A stretch of 64,000 nt of DNA from Diaporthe sp. PMI_573 (lineage: Eukaryota > Ascomycota > Sordariomycetes > Diaporthales > Diaporthaceae): positions 558,001 to 622,000 of the forward strand of contig JAJTUP010000033.1 of assembly GCA_021399435.1 (NCBI GenBank), read 5' to 3'. The number at the start of each line of letters is the position of its first letter. Positions within the stretch are counted from its first letter, which is position 1. The position numbers were made by a program, and so were the translations under genes. Positions 1 to 10,700 of this stretch are shown in pieces. The notes beneath the pieces were generated by a model. That model made no database searches. It was given only the letters and a program-made list of their open reading frames with translations, and had not been told where the DNA came from.

Positions 1-1006
1 CAGCGTCGAGGCCTTCAACAGCAAGCAGAAGGCATTCAGAGAGCAGTTGGTGGCAGCTCAGAAGGAGCGGGATGCTAGTGGGTCCCTATTCTCCTCCCCA
101 GACACCGGTAATACTCCTAAGGGCTTGGGTTCACTAAGCACTGCTTCTACCTCAGAACGAGCTGCAGAGATCGCCGAGAAGGAGCCGCCCCGGAAGGCAG
201 GCCCCCTGACCAACCTCATCTACGGAACAAAGGAGGGCCGCGAGCTTGACGCCCAGCTCGAGGCCAGCTTCAGCCAGGTCATCGCGCGGGGCAAGTACGT
301 TCACAGCATCGTGTTCCACGAGGTGAAGCCCGACAAGGTGGATGAGTATGTCGAGCTTGTGGGCAACTGGTACCCCCGCATGGCCTCCCTGCCGGAGAAT
401 AAGGTCCATCTGGTTGGAAGTTGGCGGACAGAGGTGGGAGATGTTGACACCTTCGGTGCGTATCCGCTCTTGCCATAACCTCGCTCGCCTATGGGAACAC
501 CGCAAGTTGACAGCTCATTAGTCCACATTTGGGAGTACCAGCGATACACGGGTTACCACACCTCTCTACACAACATATCATCCCATCCCGATTTCCCCGA
601 GTTCGACAAGAAGCTAAGGACGCTCATCACATCCAAGAAGACCTCGGTGATGCAAGAGTTCAGCTTCTGGCCCACCACCCCTCCGCGACAGCTTGGCGGC
701 GTGTTCGAGCTCCGTTCCTACACACTTAGTCCGGGGAACCTGCTCGAGTGGGAGACCCACTGGCGGAGGGGCCTCAAGGCTCGGCGTGAGGTGATGGAGG
801 GCGTTGGGGCCTGGTTCGTGCAGATCGGCGACCTTAACACGGTGCACCACCTCTGGCAGTTTGCCAACCTGGAAGAGCGGAAGGTCCGCCGTGAAGATTC
901 TTGGCGCATACCCGGCTGGGCGGATACGGTCCACAAGACGGTGCCCTTGATTCAGACGATGAAGTCGAGGATCTTGATCCCAATGCCCTGGTCGCCAGTG
1001 GCCTAA
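1..1006 (+). CDS. NIPSNAP family protein, 5' partial
   Basis: Exons read as <1-455 and 522-1006, with a 66-nt phase-1 intron starting GTGCGT and ending TTAG. The frame is open to the left edge with no ATG, so the N-terminus lies outside the window. The protein shows the paired NIPSNAP/dimeric alpha-beta barrel layout: a first module around 'GKYVHSIVFHEVKPDKVDEY' and a second around 'GGVFELRSYTLSPGNLLEWE', ending with a hydrophobic tail after 'VHKTVPLIQTMKSRILIP'. NIPSNAP proteins are mitochondrial matrix or membrane-associated proteins linked to vesicle and mitophagy functions; their biochemical activity is not well defined. Family assignment is from these motifs. It converges on the RAV2 gene downstream. 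Confidence 0.82.
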
Positions 1007-1582
1007 AGGCGCTGCCATCGATATGAGGGTCCCATACTTACAGCTGGCCCAACTCATGCTTATTCTGTGTCATCATTTATCACGCATAAATAGGTATTCT
1101 GGTGCGAGCCAGCAGGCGATCAAACCACCCAGGGGCAGGCATATGGGCAGGACTGCTACTTCAGCTACCATCCCGCGGCTGCTGCTGCTGGGCAACCCTT
1201 CATTCTGTGGAGGCTGAGTTGGGATCCACGGACCTCGGTGGGCTGCTGACAGCTTGACTGGCAGCCAGGAAGGATTACAAGAGGGAGCTAGCTAGTGGCG
1301 CTGGATATGAACCGCAAAGTGGTATCCTACCCGAGATCGCACTGGTGGTTTTAGGCCGAGCGGCAGTCCCCACTCACAGAGGATTGCTCAAGCTACGTGT
1401 ATTGTATTCACCTGACCTTACACACTGGCGCCAGGAAAGGATGTTTATTGGCCAAGTATATTTCAGCAATAAAATCAAGGGTTTTCTCCCTCAGAAAAGC
1501 CGGTTGTTTCAATCACGTCAAGAGCTCGCTCGCATGCCACAGTTGCATCGGGTATCACATTTTGATCCGCTCACTTCACCTG
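1007..1582. other. Intergenic, 3' ends of two convergent genes
   Basis: Short frames here show no recognisable protein motif. I see no RNA gene or repeat. It probably holds the 3' UTRs of the NIPSNAP-like and RAV2 genes. Confidence 0.5.
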
Positions 1583-2702
1583 TCACTCGTCGAGCTCCTC
1601 GCCCATAACGGTCGCCAGATTTCCCCTGGCAATCGCGAGCGTCTTGGCTAGCGCTTTGAGTTTGATTCCAAGAGACATCAATGCCGGGTCAGCACTCTCG
1701 ACGCGGACCTTTTCCCGCACAAAGACCTGCGCCTCGACCTCACCACTGCCCTCCCTGGCACCGTGATTCTCCTTGCTGGCACTCTTCTGTCCGGAACCAC
1801 TTGGCCCACCGCCGTTGTTACCGTGTTTATGCGGGTCCGGGGTCGCGCCGTCCGGGTAGGTGTACATGAAGACCTGTTCGGCCTCGTCATGCTCCAGGCG
1901 GCGGGTCGTGCCGATGGCGAGTGCGAACTTCATGCCCAGGTTCACAGGGGCGTCTGCCGGCTCCAGGGTCCTCAGCCACAGGACGAGCTGGCTCTCCTGG
2001 ACGCCCCACTGTATGCTCAGGTTGGACCCCGTCGGCGGGGAGAAGTGGGCCGGGGTGCAGGACTTGGACACCCACGTCGCGTCGGACGCGGTCAGGGGCT
2101 GGGGACCCTTGAGGAGGGACGTGGCCTCGGTGAGGGACTGGCTCAGCAGGCGGAGCTGGGCGGCTATGAATGTAGCTGTGGGTCGGGTCGGCGAGGCGGG
2201 TGGCTCTGCGGAGCCTGAGTATGTGTAGCTGAGGGTGAGGGTGAGGAGGTCGATGGAGTGGTTGAGGAGGGCATGGAGGGTCGTCAGGGGGGCGATTTGT
2301 ACCGGGTGCTGGGCGTTAATAGTGTAGGTTTGGTGTGGAATGGTCCGGAGCTTTAATGTTAGGATCTTCAAGTCGTTGACATGTATGTTAGTCTCTGGCA
2401 TGCCGAGCACAACAAGACGGATGTGAGGTTCATACGCCTTTGACTATTCGTGTCCCGACGCGCGTGATATGGCCCTTGACGATCTCATTCCTTGGAGTGC
2501 TGACGACGAGGGTGCTACCGGGGTCGACAGGTGCAAGAAGAGCGTAGCAGTCTTCGAGGCCGCTCTTGAGGCTCTGGAGGGTCTCATGCAGCTCGTTCAG
2601 GAGCCATTCCAGCTCTCGCCTCTGAACGGTCGGAGGTGTTAGCGGTCTGGTGTCAGGGAGCTGTGGGAGGAGCACCCAGCCATCACCGATTGGCTCGAAC
2701 AT
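1583..2702 (-). CDS. RAV2: RAVE complex subunit 2 / Rogdi protein
   Basis: Two exons on the minus strand, 2702-2436 and 2365-1583, with a 70-nt phase-0 intron (donor GTATGA, branch ACTAAC, acceptor GAAG). The product is about 350 aa. The N-terminal 'RRELEWLLNELHETLQSLKSGLEDCYALLAP' and the following beta-rich 'GTRIVKG/ILTLKLRTIP' match the Rogdi/Rav2 family, as do the helical 'LLNHSIDLLTLTLSYTY' and C-terminal 'LKALAKTLAIARGNL'. Rav2 works with Rav1 and Skp1 in RAVE, which promotes glucose-dependent reassembly of the V-ATPase V1 and Vo sectors. A low-complexity Gly/Ser/Lys stretch near residues 270-305 is probably a disordered loop. The ATG at 2702 is the first in-frame Met. Divergently oriented from POP7. 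Confidence 0.85.
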
Positions 2703-3485
2703 TTTGACCCTTCGGTGCCCTGGTCGAGCACGGCAGAGCTGAGGTCCAAGGGGGCTACGATGTTGGGCTTACTTGTGTCTGCTCGACAGCTGTTATAAGC
2801 TGCTCCGGAGGCAGAGATGGCCAGATTTCAACAGACATGGTGGGAGACAAAACACTGAACCGTTGCCTCAGGTGGGGTCAGGCAGCCATGATGGAAGTTC
2901 GTCGATAAACGTGGTCGGTACTGTAAATCTGGCAGCCTGGGGAAGAAGAGCACGGGCGATTTACGAGTTGTCGTTGCGATAGTTTGAGTCCCCCCAATTC
3001 GACCGGGGGTCTTCGAGCTTGTCCCCGCCGCGGCTGCTTGTCGTCATGTCATTCACCCCTGTCGCTGTTGGCCCATTCGCGGAAGGCGGTGAGTGGTCTG
3101 AGGGTCTCAGGGTCTAAGGGACCGTTTTGGGGCCCCTGCTCATTTGCCGCTAGTCGACCCATTGAAAGCGCCGCGCCACACCAAGTTTCCAACGGAGGGA
3201 CTGGCTGCTTTCGACAAAACCTTGGACAGCATTTGTCTTGGCTTCGCATCCGTTGCCTTCGACAGCTCAACAACATCGGAATCTCGAAGGGAATTAGTTG
3301 TGCAGACCACCAGTGCTATGAATCAGCCATGAAGAGGCGGCGCAGCATCACGAGATTCTTTCATCCATCATCTTACGCTACTTCGGTCACACACTGAGAC
3401 CCTGTGCGCATGAGACATTGTGTCAATCTCTCTCGCCCTTTCACGAATTGTTCACATTACATATTCAGCTGCTTGACCATCCGCA
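2703..3485. other. Divergent promoter region between RAV2 and POP7
   Basis: About 780 bp between two divergent starts. The small frames here have no family signature. No clear TATA box or repeat is seen. Confidence 0.45.
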
Positions 3486-4105
3486 ATGGTTAAGGACACA
3501 TCCCATAAGCTGCCCGACGGGCCAGCAAAACTTTCATCCCTCCCCAAGAGTATGTGACAGTCATCACCCGCCGACTTTGCGCGGCCTACTCGCCTGGGTG
3601 GAGCGAAGCAACTCGACTGACGTCTCACCCAGACTCGAAGATCCACAAGCGCCCCATGAACCGCGCCCGGGTCTACAACCGAGGAGGCCCGCCTCTCAGC
3701 CCCAAAGAGCCCATCATCTATATTGGCACAAAGTCCCCCTTCATGGGCATCGTGAGCAAGGTCCGGCACGCCTTGGACAAGGCTCCTTCGTCCCGGTCGA
3801 CTAAGGGGCTCCCTCTCGCCGCACGGATGGCGGCGCTGAACTCGCCCGCCTCTTCCGCCGACCGGCTCGAGGATGAGATCTTGGTACGCGGCACCGGCAG
3901 GGCCATGACCAAATCTCTGCAGATTGCGGCGTGGTTCGGCAATCAGAAGGAGTACATGGTCAGTGTGCGGACCATGAGCCTCGAGGCGGTCGACGACGTT
4001 GTTGTCGGTGAAGACGGTGCGGACGACGAGGGCGGTTTCGCGGCGGAGGAGGACACCAGGATGAGGATGGTGAACTGCCTGGAAGTCGGTATCAGCCTGC
4101 GATGA
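3486..4105 (+). CDS. POP7: RNase P/MRP subunit Pop7 (Rpp20-like, Alba fold)
   Basis: Two exons, 3486-3549 and 3633-4105. The 83-nt phase-1 intron has donor GTATGT and acceptor CCCAG. The first exon gives 21 residues starting MVKDTSHKLP and joins in frame to 'SKIHKRPM', for about 178 aa. 'PIIYIGTKSPFMGIVSKVRHALDKA' followed by 'VRGTGRAMTKSLQIAAWF' is the Alba-type core of Rpp20/Pop7, and 'VRTMSLEAVDDVV' is its C-terminal strand. Pop7 pairs with Pop6 and binds the P3 domain of the RNase P and RNase MRP RNAs for tRNA and rRNA maturation in the nucleus/nucleolus. The acidic C-terminus (EDGADDEGG) is an insert before the last strand. The upstream start is inferred from the splice signals. Confidence 0.8.
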
Positions 4106-4765
4106 GGGCCGACGTCCCGGCTCTCGGCTTTGTGGAAGGTTCTGCATGCTCTCACCGGCGTCTCGGTAGTTCGGCTGCAAGGAGTTCAAGTCGAATAAGA
4201 TTTGTTGCGTTGGTTCGACTGGGTATTTTTGGGTGATACCGATGCCCTATGGAAGTAGCATGATTAAAGTCACTCGCGATGAATACGACCCGTTGTTCCG
4301 AGGTCCAATTCCGGCGTCCTTCGTTCTTGCAGATTGCAGTTCGAGGACTCTGCAACAAGTCAAGACGAGTATGTTTTGCGAGAGAGCGTCTGTGGCACTC
4401 CGTGGCCGTGATGCTGCCCGAGGAGCTCTGTAATGATCCTCGGCCTCAGGCCGTCTTAATCAACACCTCGGGTCTCATTGAACGCAATGGAACTCGGCCA
4501 CAGACGAATTCATGTGTAAATAATAAGTTGCGCCCAAGGTAACGTAGCTGGTGGCTTCCACTTTACCATCACTACACAATGACACCGCTCAGAAGTTCCT
4601 GTCTGCTGTGCCTTCACATAATGTAATTCTTATATAGCTTTGTTTTAAAAAAATATTTCCTTTTACTTATTGTATTAAAATATAATTATTAGTTTTTTTT
4701 AATTTATTATAAGACTTTTAACTTATAGGATTATAAATTACTAATAGGCTATAAAATAAATCTTA
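4106..4765. other. Intergenic, grading into AT-rich DNA
   Basis: No gene is seen. Base composition falls sharply after about 4620, with long A/T runs, which marks the left boundary of the repeat-rich, RIP-affected region. Confidence 0.5.
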
Positions 4766-4771
4766 ATATAG

Positions 4772-4945
4772 ACTATTTGTATTCTTTAAGTTCCTCTACT
4801 AAGCTGGAACGGCAATGAGTGTCCTATAAGGACAAGGAATAATGTGTCTTATTGACGATAATAGTGAGATTTGCTATGCAAGGCTTTAAGCAGTGACTTT
4901 CCAATCTATTTCTGCAAACCAGTGCTCTGTTAGATGCCACTACTT
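4772..4945 (+). repeat. Dispersed repeat R1, copy 1
   Basis: The stretch starting ACTATTTGTATTCTTTAAG, through 'AAGCTGGAAC' and 'AATGAGTGTCCTATAAGGAC' to 'AAGGCTTTAAGCAGTG', reappears at 24863-24985 with differences that are mostly C/T and G/A transitions. The element type is unknown. The transition bias suggests RIP of a duplicated sequence. Confidence 0.7.
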
Positions 4946-5532
4946 TGCACTATAAGTCTTAGTGTTGAGCCGTGCCTAGTCTCCGCCGCTTGTCTATTTG
5001 TGCCGGCGCTGTTGACAAGCTCTCAACCCGTCAAGGTTGAAGCTATCGCGAGACACGAGCTAGTTAGACGCCGTTAAGTACTGTCAAAGTGCCTTTGCCA
5101 TGTGACTCAGGCCTTTGAACATAACTTGCCCGAAATGGACCATAAAAGCCGCCCTGTCCCAGAAGGATCCGGATCGGTTTACAGACTTGTCCCTCAAGAT
5201 CATTTGAAAACAATTATTCGGCCTGTCGCAATTGCTACCACAAAACCAACATCACAATACAAGTCGGCCAAGTACACGTGTCTGAGGCTCTATTAAGCAT
5301 TTTTTGTAGCTGCGGTTAGAACAGACTGCCAGGTAAGTTAACCACAATCTACTATATAGATATATGTTCTAACAGCCTTATTAGAAACAGCCATAAAAAT
5401 AGACTTTAACTATAACGAGCAAGTCTACCGTAAGGCAAGGGCAGCTCTTGCATTAGAGTATCCTAACGAGAACCAATTAATAATGTCGACAAGAATAGGC
5501 GTGTTTATTAGTACACTGAGAACCCACGAGAT
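4946..5532. other. Non-coding DNA between repeats
   Basis: Moderate GC for part of its length, no long frame. A short open frame at 5102-5296 has no recognisable motif. It ends at the inverted LTR. Confidence 0.4.
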
Positions 5533-6015
5533 TGTTAAAAACACCTAGATTAAGGGCAGAGGGCTAAGGGTAGAGGGACATAGTAAGGCTGTAGTCAAGA
5601 TATTCTTCAACACCTCACAGAGAACAAATTCAAGGAAGGAGGAGGCAAGCTAGGTGTAGGAGGGAAAAAGTTGATCTGACTGAAGAACTAACTATCTATC
5701 TGAGAGGAAAAGGCTAGGTATATATACATAGAAGGTTCGGACCTTCGGAGAGGTATATTCCTCCGACGGAGAGAATAATGACTCGAGAAAAACAGGGGCT
5801 AGAAAGAGAAATGGGAAAGGGCGGAAGGAATAACTCCGATAAGAAGATTCTGCCAAGCTAGGCTAGCTGGTTTCTCCACTTATATCTAGAGGCTTGCATA
5901 GATAGCCTATTCTTTCTGAAGGAGGCGGATAGGGGCTGAGGGAGGCTGGAAGGGCTTTGAAGGGGCTGAAGGAGGCTGAAGGGGTCTGGGGGTCTGAAGG
6001 AGGCTGTTTATAACA
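5533..6015 (-). mobile_element. Ty3/gypsy LTR, inverted copy
   Basis: This 483-bp stretch is the reverse complement of the LTRs at 6168 and 12010. Read on the minus strand it begins TGTTATAAAC and ends TTTTTAACA. No internal retroelement sequence is attached, so it is a solo LTR or the end of a rearranged element. The 5-bp flanks (GAGAT on the left, CTAGG on the right) do not match, so it is not a clean insertion. Confidence 0.85.
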
Positions 6016-6167
6016 CTAGGTTACATGCTTTTTGGGTAAGAAATAAGGGTAATGCAGAGGTACGAAGTTAGGGTCTTAAAACAGCCCAAAAAATCGGCTC
6101 ACGGCCACCAAACTCATCTGCCGGCGTGCACGCCCCATGGGCACTTAGACAAAATCCAGTGCCAAGT
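6015..6167 (+). repeat. Dispersed repeat R2, copy 1
   Basis: Begins ACTAGGTTACATGC and ends GTGCCAAGT. A close copy lies at 18704-18854, with scattered substitutions. In this copy the sequence stops exactly at the TG of the gypsy 5' LTR, whereas at 18854 it continues. The retroelement therefore seems to have joined this repeat. It forms the spacer between the two inverted LTRs. Confidence 0.8.
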
Positions 6168-6649
6168 TGTTATAAACAGCCTCCTTCAGACCCCCAGACC
6201 CCTTCAGCCTCCTTCAGCCCCTTCAAAGCCCTTCCAGCCTCCCTCAGCCCCTATCCGCCTCCTTCAGAAAGAATAGGCTATCTATGCAAGCCTCTAGATA
6301 TAAGTGGAGAAACCAGCTAGCCTAGCTTGGCAGAATCTTCTTATCGGAGTTATCCCTTCCGCCCTTTCCATTTCTCTTTCTAGCCCCTGTTTTTCTCGAG
6401 TCATTATTCTCTCCGTCGGAGGGATATACCTCTCCGAAGGTCCGAACCTTCTATGTATATATACCTAGCCTTTTCCTCTTAGATAGATAGTTAGTTCTTC
6501 AGTCAGATCAACTTTTTCCCTCCTACACCTAGCTTGCCTCCTCCTTCCTTGAATTTGTTCTCTGTGAGGTGTTGAAGAATATCTTGACTACAGCCTTACT
6601 ATGTCCCTCTACCCTTAGCCCTCTGCCCTTAATCTAGGTGTTTTTAACA
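6168..6649 (+). mobile_element. 5' LTR of Ty3/gypsy element
   Basis: 482 bp starting TGTTA and ending TAACA, a perfect 5-bp terminal inverted repeat. It matches the 3' LTR at 12010-12492 with about 15 differences by eye, mostly C/T or G/A transitions plus a few 1-nt indels. A CT-rich 5' third precedes a likely promoter region with 'TATATATACC'. The divergence fits an old insertion or RIP. Confidence 0.9.
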
Positions 6650-6705
6650 GCTTGATCTGACTCCCCTATCTTCCCACCTCTTTTCGTCCCCTCTTGGTTT
6701 CCACG

Positions 6706-7782
6706 ATGACTTCAGACTGGCAGACCCTTTTTGATTTCCTCCCCTCTATCCCCAGGGATTTTGTAGGAATTAATCCACCACTGCCTTCTGGAATCTCTGG
6801 CCCTCAGATTACCCTCGTCCTCTCTGCCTTCTCTCGAGGAGGCCAGTCTGCCTCCCAGACCTCTATTCAGGGCCCTATCTTTCCTGAAGATATAGATGGT
6901 CTGGGTAGGGCAGTTCTCTTCGCGTTCTATACTCTAGGACAAAGAATTGCCCAGAAGGAAATCTTTCCTTCAGCTTCCGCCTCCTTCTCGTCCCAGCCAC
7001 CCTCTCAGCCCTCGGTTCCTCGCCTCTCGCCTCCTGACCCCTATTCAGGGGGTAAGGAAAAATTTAGATTTTTTGCTACCCAACTGCAACTAGTCTTTTC
7101 TTCGGACCCATTTCGCTTCTCGGCAGATTCGGCTAAAATAGCCTATTCGGCCTCCTTCCTCCGAGATTCGGCCCTTTCTTGGTTCTCCCCCCACCTCAAC
7201 CTTTCTACTGGCCTCTCCGATTTTATTACCTATTCGGAATTCTTCTCGGCCCTTCAAGCTGCCTTTGACGACCCAGATGCCCTCGGTACTGCTGAAAGAG
7301 ACCTATGGGCTCTAAAACAGGAAACCTCATGCTCGGCCTATTATTCAAAATTCGTCCCCCTCGTCTCTATTCTCGGCTGGACCTCCAATACGGTAAAAAT
7401 TACTCACTTCCGTAGAGGTCTAAAAGAGAACCTTAAAGACCTCCTGGTTGGCCGAGACATGCCTCTGGATTTTTCTTCTTACGCGAATAAGTGTATTTCT
7501 CTGGATAACGACCTTTTTGCCCGCCAGAAGGAAAAGAAAAAATCCCAGCCTCCGATTCCAGCCCCTACCCCTACTACCCAGCCAGCTATTCGCCCAGCCG
7601 CTCCCATCTCGACCTCAGGCCCTATGGAACTGGATTCGGCCCAGAGGAAGGCCTTTCGAAGGGCTAATAATCTCTGTACCTACTGTGGCCAGCCGGGCCA
7701 CTTTGTTCGAGACTGCCCCCACCCTGGAAGAAAGAAATTCACTCCTGCCTCTAGCCGCCACCGCTCTTTCTATACCGCCTAA
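6706..7782 (+). CDS. Retrotransposon Gag polyprotein
   Basis: 358 codons from the first ATG at 6706; an upstream TTG is not needed. The central 'GGKEKFRFFATQLQLVF...WFSPHLNL...FFSALQAAFDDPDALGTAERDLWALKQ' pattern is that of fungal gypsy Gag capsid (retrotrans_gag). A Pro-rich linker follows, then a CCHC zinc knuckle (C-TYC-GQPGHF-VRDC) at about residues 322-336. Gag forms the cytoplasmic virus-like particle and packages element RNA. Gag ends at a TAA and the same frame stays open for about 690 nt afterwards, so Gag and Pol may once have been a single frame. Confidence 0.85.
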   Translation: MTSDWQTLFDFLPSIPRDFVGINPPLPSGISGPQITLVLSAFSRGGQSASQTSIQGPIFPEDIDGLGRAVLFAFYTLGQRIAQKEIFPSASASFSSQPPSQPSVPRLSPPDPYSGGKEKFRFFATQLQLVFSSDPFRFSADSAKIAYSASFLRDSALSWFSPHLNLSTGLSDFITYSEFFSALQAAFDDPDALGTAERDLWALKQETSCSAYYSKFVPLVSILGWTSNTVKITHFRRGLKENLKDLLVGRDMPLDFSSYANKCISLDNDLFARQKEKKKSQPPIPAPTPTTQPAIRPAAPISTSGPMELDSAQRKAFRRANNLCTYCGQPGHFVRDCPHPGRKKFTPASSRHRSFYTA

Positions 7783-10700
7783 TTCAACCCCTACTTCTTC
7801 AGCCCTAGTACCCTATTCGGGAAAAGAGAGCGGGTAGTTAGCCCACAGCCTAATTTACCCGCTCCTACTAGCTGTCGGAATTTTTATTCGCCCTTAGAAT
7901 GTGAACCGACTTCGCTACAGTCACCGCCCGTCTCACAGCCTGCTCTACATTTTACCTCAGACTTCTCGCCTTCCTACAAGCCGCCCTCGGTTGAAGATTC
8001 AATTGATGACGATACCAAAAAATACTCCGAAAAATCTAGTATTTTTGACCCCGAGGACGACCCTAACCCCGATGGATTGGTGGAGGAATCTGATGGACCG
8101 CTTTTGACCCAATGTATGGGGACAGGACCCCCTGAAGGGCCCCTGGAACCCCCTGCAGCTGGCCCACTGAACCCCCTGGACACCCCTGCCACCAGCCCGC
8201 TAGGGCCCCCTAGCTTTCGGCCCTTCAGCCCGCTAGGGCCCCCTAGCCCTTCGACCCCCATTCAGACTCAGACTTCGCCCCCTACTTTGGCCCCTACTTT
8301 GCCCGTTTTTCGACCTATCCCGACCCCGATTTCGACCCACTATATTCACTCTTTGGACCTTGGAAATAAGGCCCCTCTCGTCCTCCCAGCTACTCTCTCC
8401 GGCACTCCTGGATTGATAATGATTAATTCGGGAGCTACTTCTTGTTTTATCGACTTTGACTTCGCCCTCGCCTAAGGGTACCCCCTTTGGAAGAAAACTC
8501 GCCCTGAAGCTCTATTAGTAGTGGATGGAAGGGAGTCTTCTGCTGGAGATATTCTCTATGAAGTCGATATTTACCTCCAGATCGACCAGCACCTTGAAAC
8601 TTCTGTTTTTCAAGTTACGAAAATCTCTAGTTACCCAGCCATTCTAGGGCGTTTATGGCTTTCCTACCATAACCCTATTATAGACTGGAAGACCGGCTCG
8701 ATCTCTTTTATCTCGAATATTTACCAGCTTTCTTGTTTGCCTACTCGTTCTTTACCTTTAGCTTCGACTATTCAGCCTTTGCCCCTAGCCTTGACTTTGC
8801 CCTTCTTGGCTAGTAACCCTGTAGTAGCGAGAATTTCTAGTATAGCCCTTTTTTGATTCGCCAAACGGAATAAGGCTCAGATCTATAGGGTCTCTATTTA
8901 AGAGATTAAGGACTACCTAGCTTCTAAAGGAAATAAAAAATCCCCTGAAGAAGAAGAGGAATTTTTTTGGTTAAAGATACCTGACTAATTCTACGACCTT
9001 CTCCCTCTTTTTTGAAAAAGGGACGCTGAAAGGCTCCCTCCCTATAGAGGCACGCTCGACTGCCCTATAAAACTTGAAGAAGGAAAATCAGCTCCCTTTG
9101 GCCCCCTATACCTTATGTTAGATCTCGAGCTCTAGGCTCTCCGAGTCTATTTAGACGACAACCTGAAAAAGGGCTATATTAAGCCATCTTCGTCATCTGC
9201 CGCCTTACCTGTCCTCTTTGTTTGAAAGCCAGGAGGTGGACTTCGCTTTTGTGTCGACTATAGGGCCCTAAATGCTATAACTAGGCGTAATAAGACCCCC
9301 TTGCCCTTAATAGACGACTCTCTTTGACGGCTCTCCGGAGCTAAAATCTTTTCTCGCCTAGATCTTCGCTGGGGTTTTAACCAGATTCGAATTCGCCAGG
9401 GCAACGAACCCCTTACAGCCTTCCGTACTAGATACGGCCTTTTTGAATATACAGTAATGCTCTTCGGGCTAACTAATGCCCCAGCCGTCTTTCAGTCTTT
9501 CATTAATTATGTTTTGAGAGAATTTCTCGACATCTTTGTGGTTGTCTATATAGACGATATCCTTATTTTCTCGAATTTAGAAAAGGAACACTCCCAGTAC
9601 CTTCGAGCTGTCCTTAAGAAATTAGCCGAGGCCGGCTTGTTTATTAAAGGTGAAAGTGTGAATTTTTCACTACTTCGACCACCTTCCTTGGTTTTGTTAT
9701 CTCTCCGGAAGGGATTTCTATGGATTCGACTAAGGTGGCTACTATTCGAGATTGGAAGGCCCCTTCTTTAGTTAAAGAGCTTCAGTCATTCCTTGGATTC
9801 GCTAATTTCTACCGAAGATTTATTCGAAAATATTCGCTCGTCTGCCGACCTTTGTTTTTATTACTTCGAAAATCCCAGCCCTTCTTTTAGGACCCCCCCT
9901 AGCAAAAAGCCTTTGAAGCCCTGAAGGAGCTATTTACTTCAGAACCTATTCTTCACCATTTCGATCCTACCCTTGACTCTATTCTCAAAACCAACTCCTC
10001 AGATAACGTCATTTCGGCTATCTTTTCCCAAAAGGTGCCCTATAATGGAAAGCACCTCTTACACCCTATTGCCTACAGATCCTGAAAGCTTACCTAAGCT
10101 GAAGAGAACTATAGGATAGGGGATAAAGAGATGCTAGCTATTGTAGACGCCCTATCTAAATACCGTTTATATACTGAGTCTCTTGCCAAACCCCTTACGG
10201 TTCTTACAGACCATTCAAATCTATCTACCTTTACTTCGAAAAAAGTCTTGAATAGACGACAGGCCCGGTGGGCTAATGAGCTCTCTAGCATGAATTTTGT
10301 TATTTCTTTTCGCCCAGGGGAGTTAAATACTCGAGCCGATGCCCTTACTCGAAGACCCCAGGACCAGAAGGGGGGCATAGTAGCTATAGCCTCTGAAAAA
10401 AACTATTGTACCGTCTGAAAAGATATTACACCCAAGGGCTATAGCTACCATGGCTACCTCACTTTCAGAATTCGAATCTATTTTTAATCTTTCGACTATT
10501 CGCTTAGCCCTTCCCTCAGACCCTTTTTTCAAAGAAATTCAACTTCTCCTCGAGGACCCCCCAAACTCAGCCCCTCGACACCCAGCCATCGACCTAGCTA
10601 CTTGTCTTATTCAAGACAGCCTCCTGCTTATTCGAAATCTGGTTTACGTACTAGAAGGAGATATAAGGAGGCAAGTTATTTCTTCTCGACATTCTCACCT

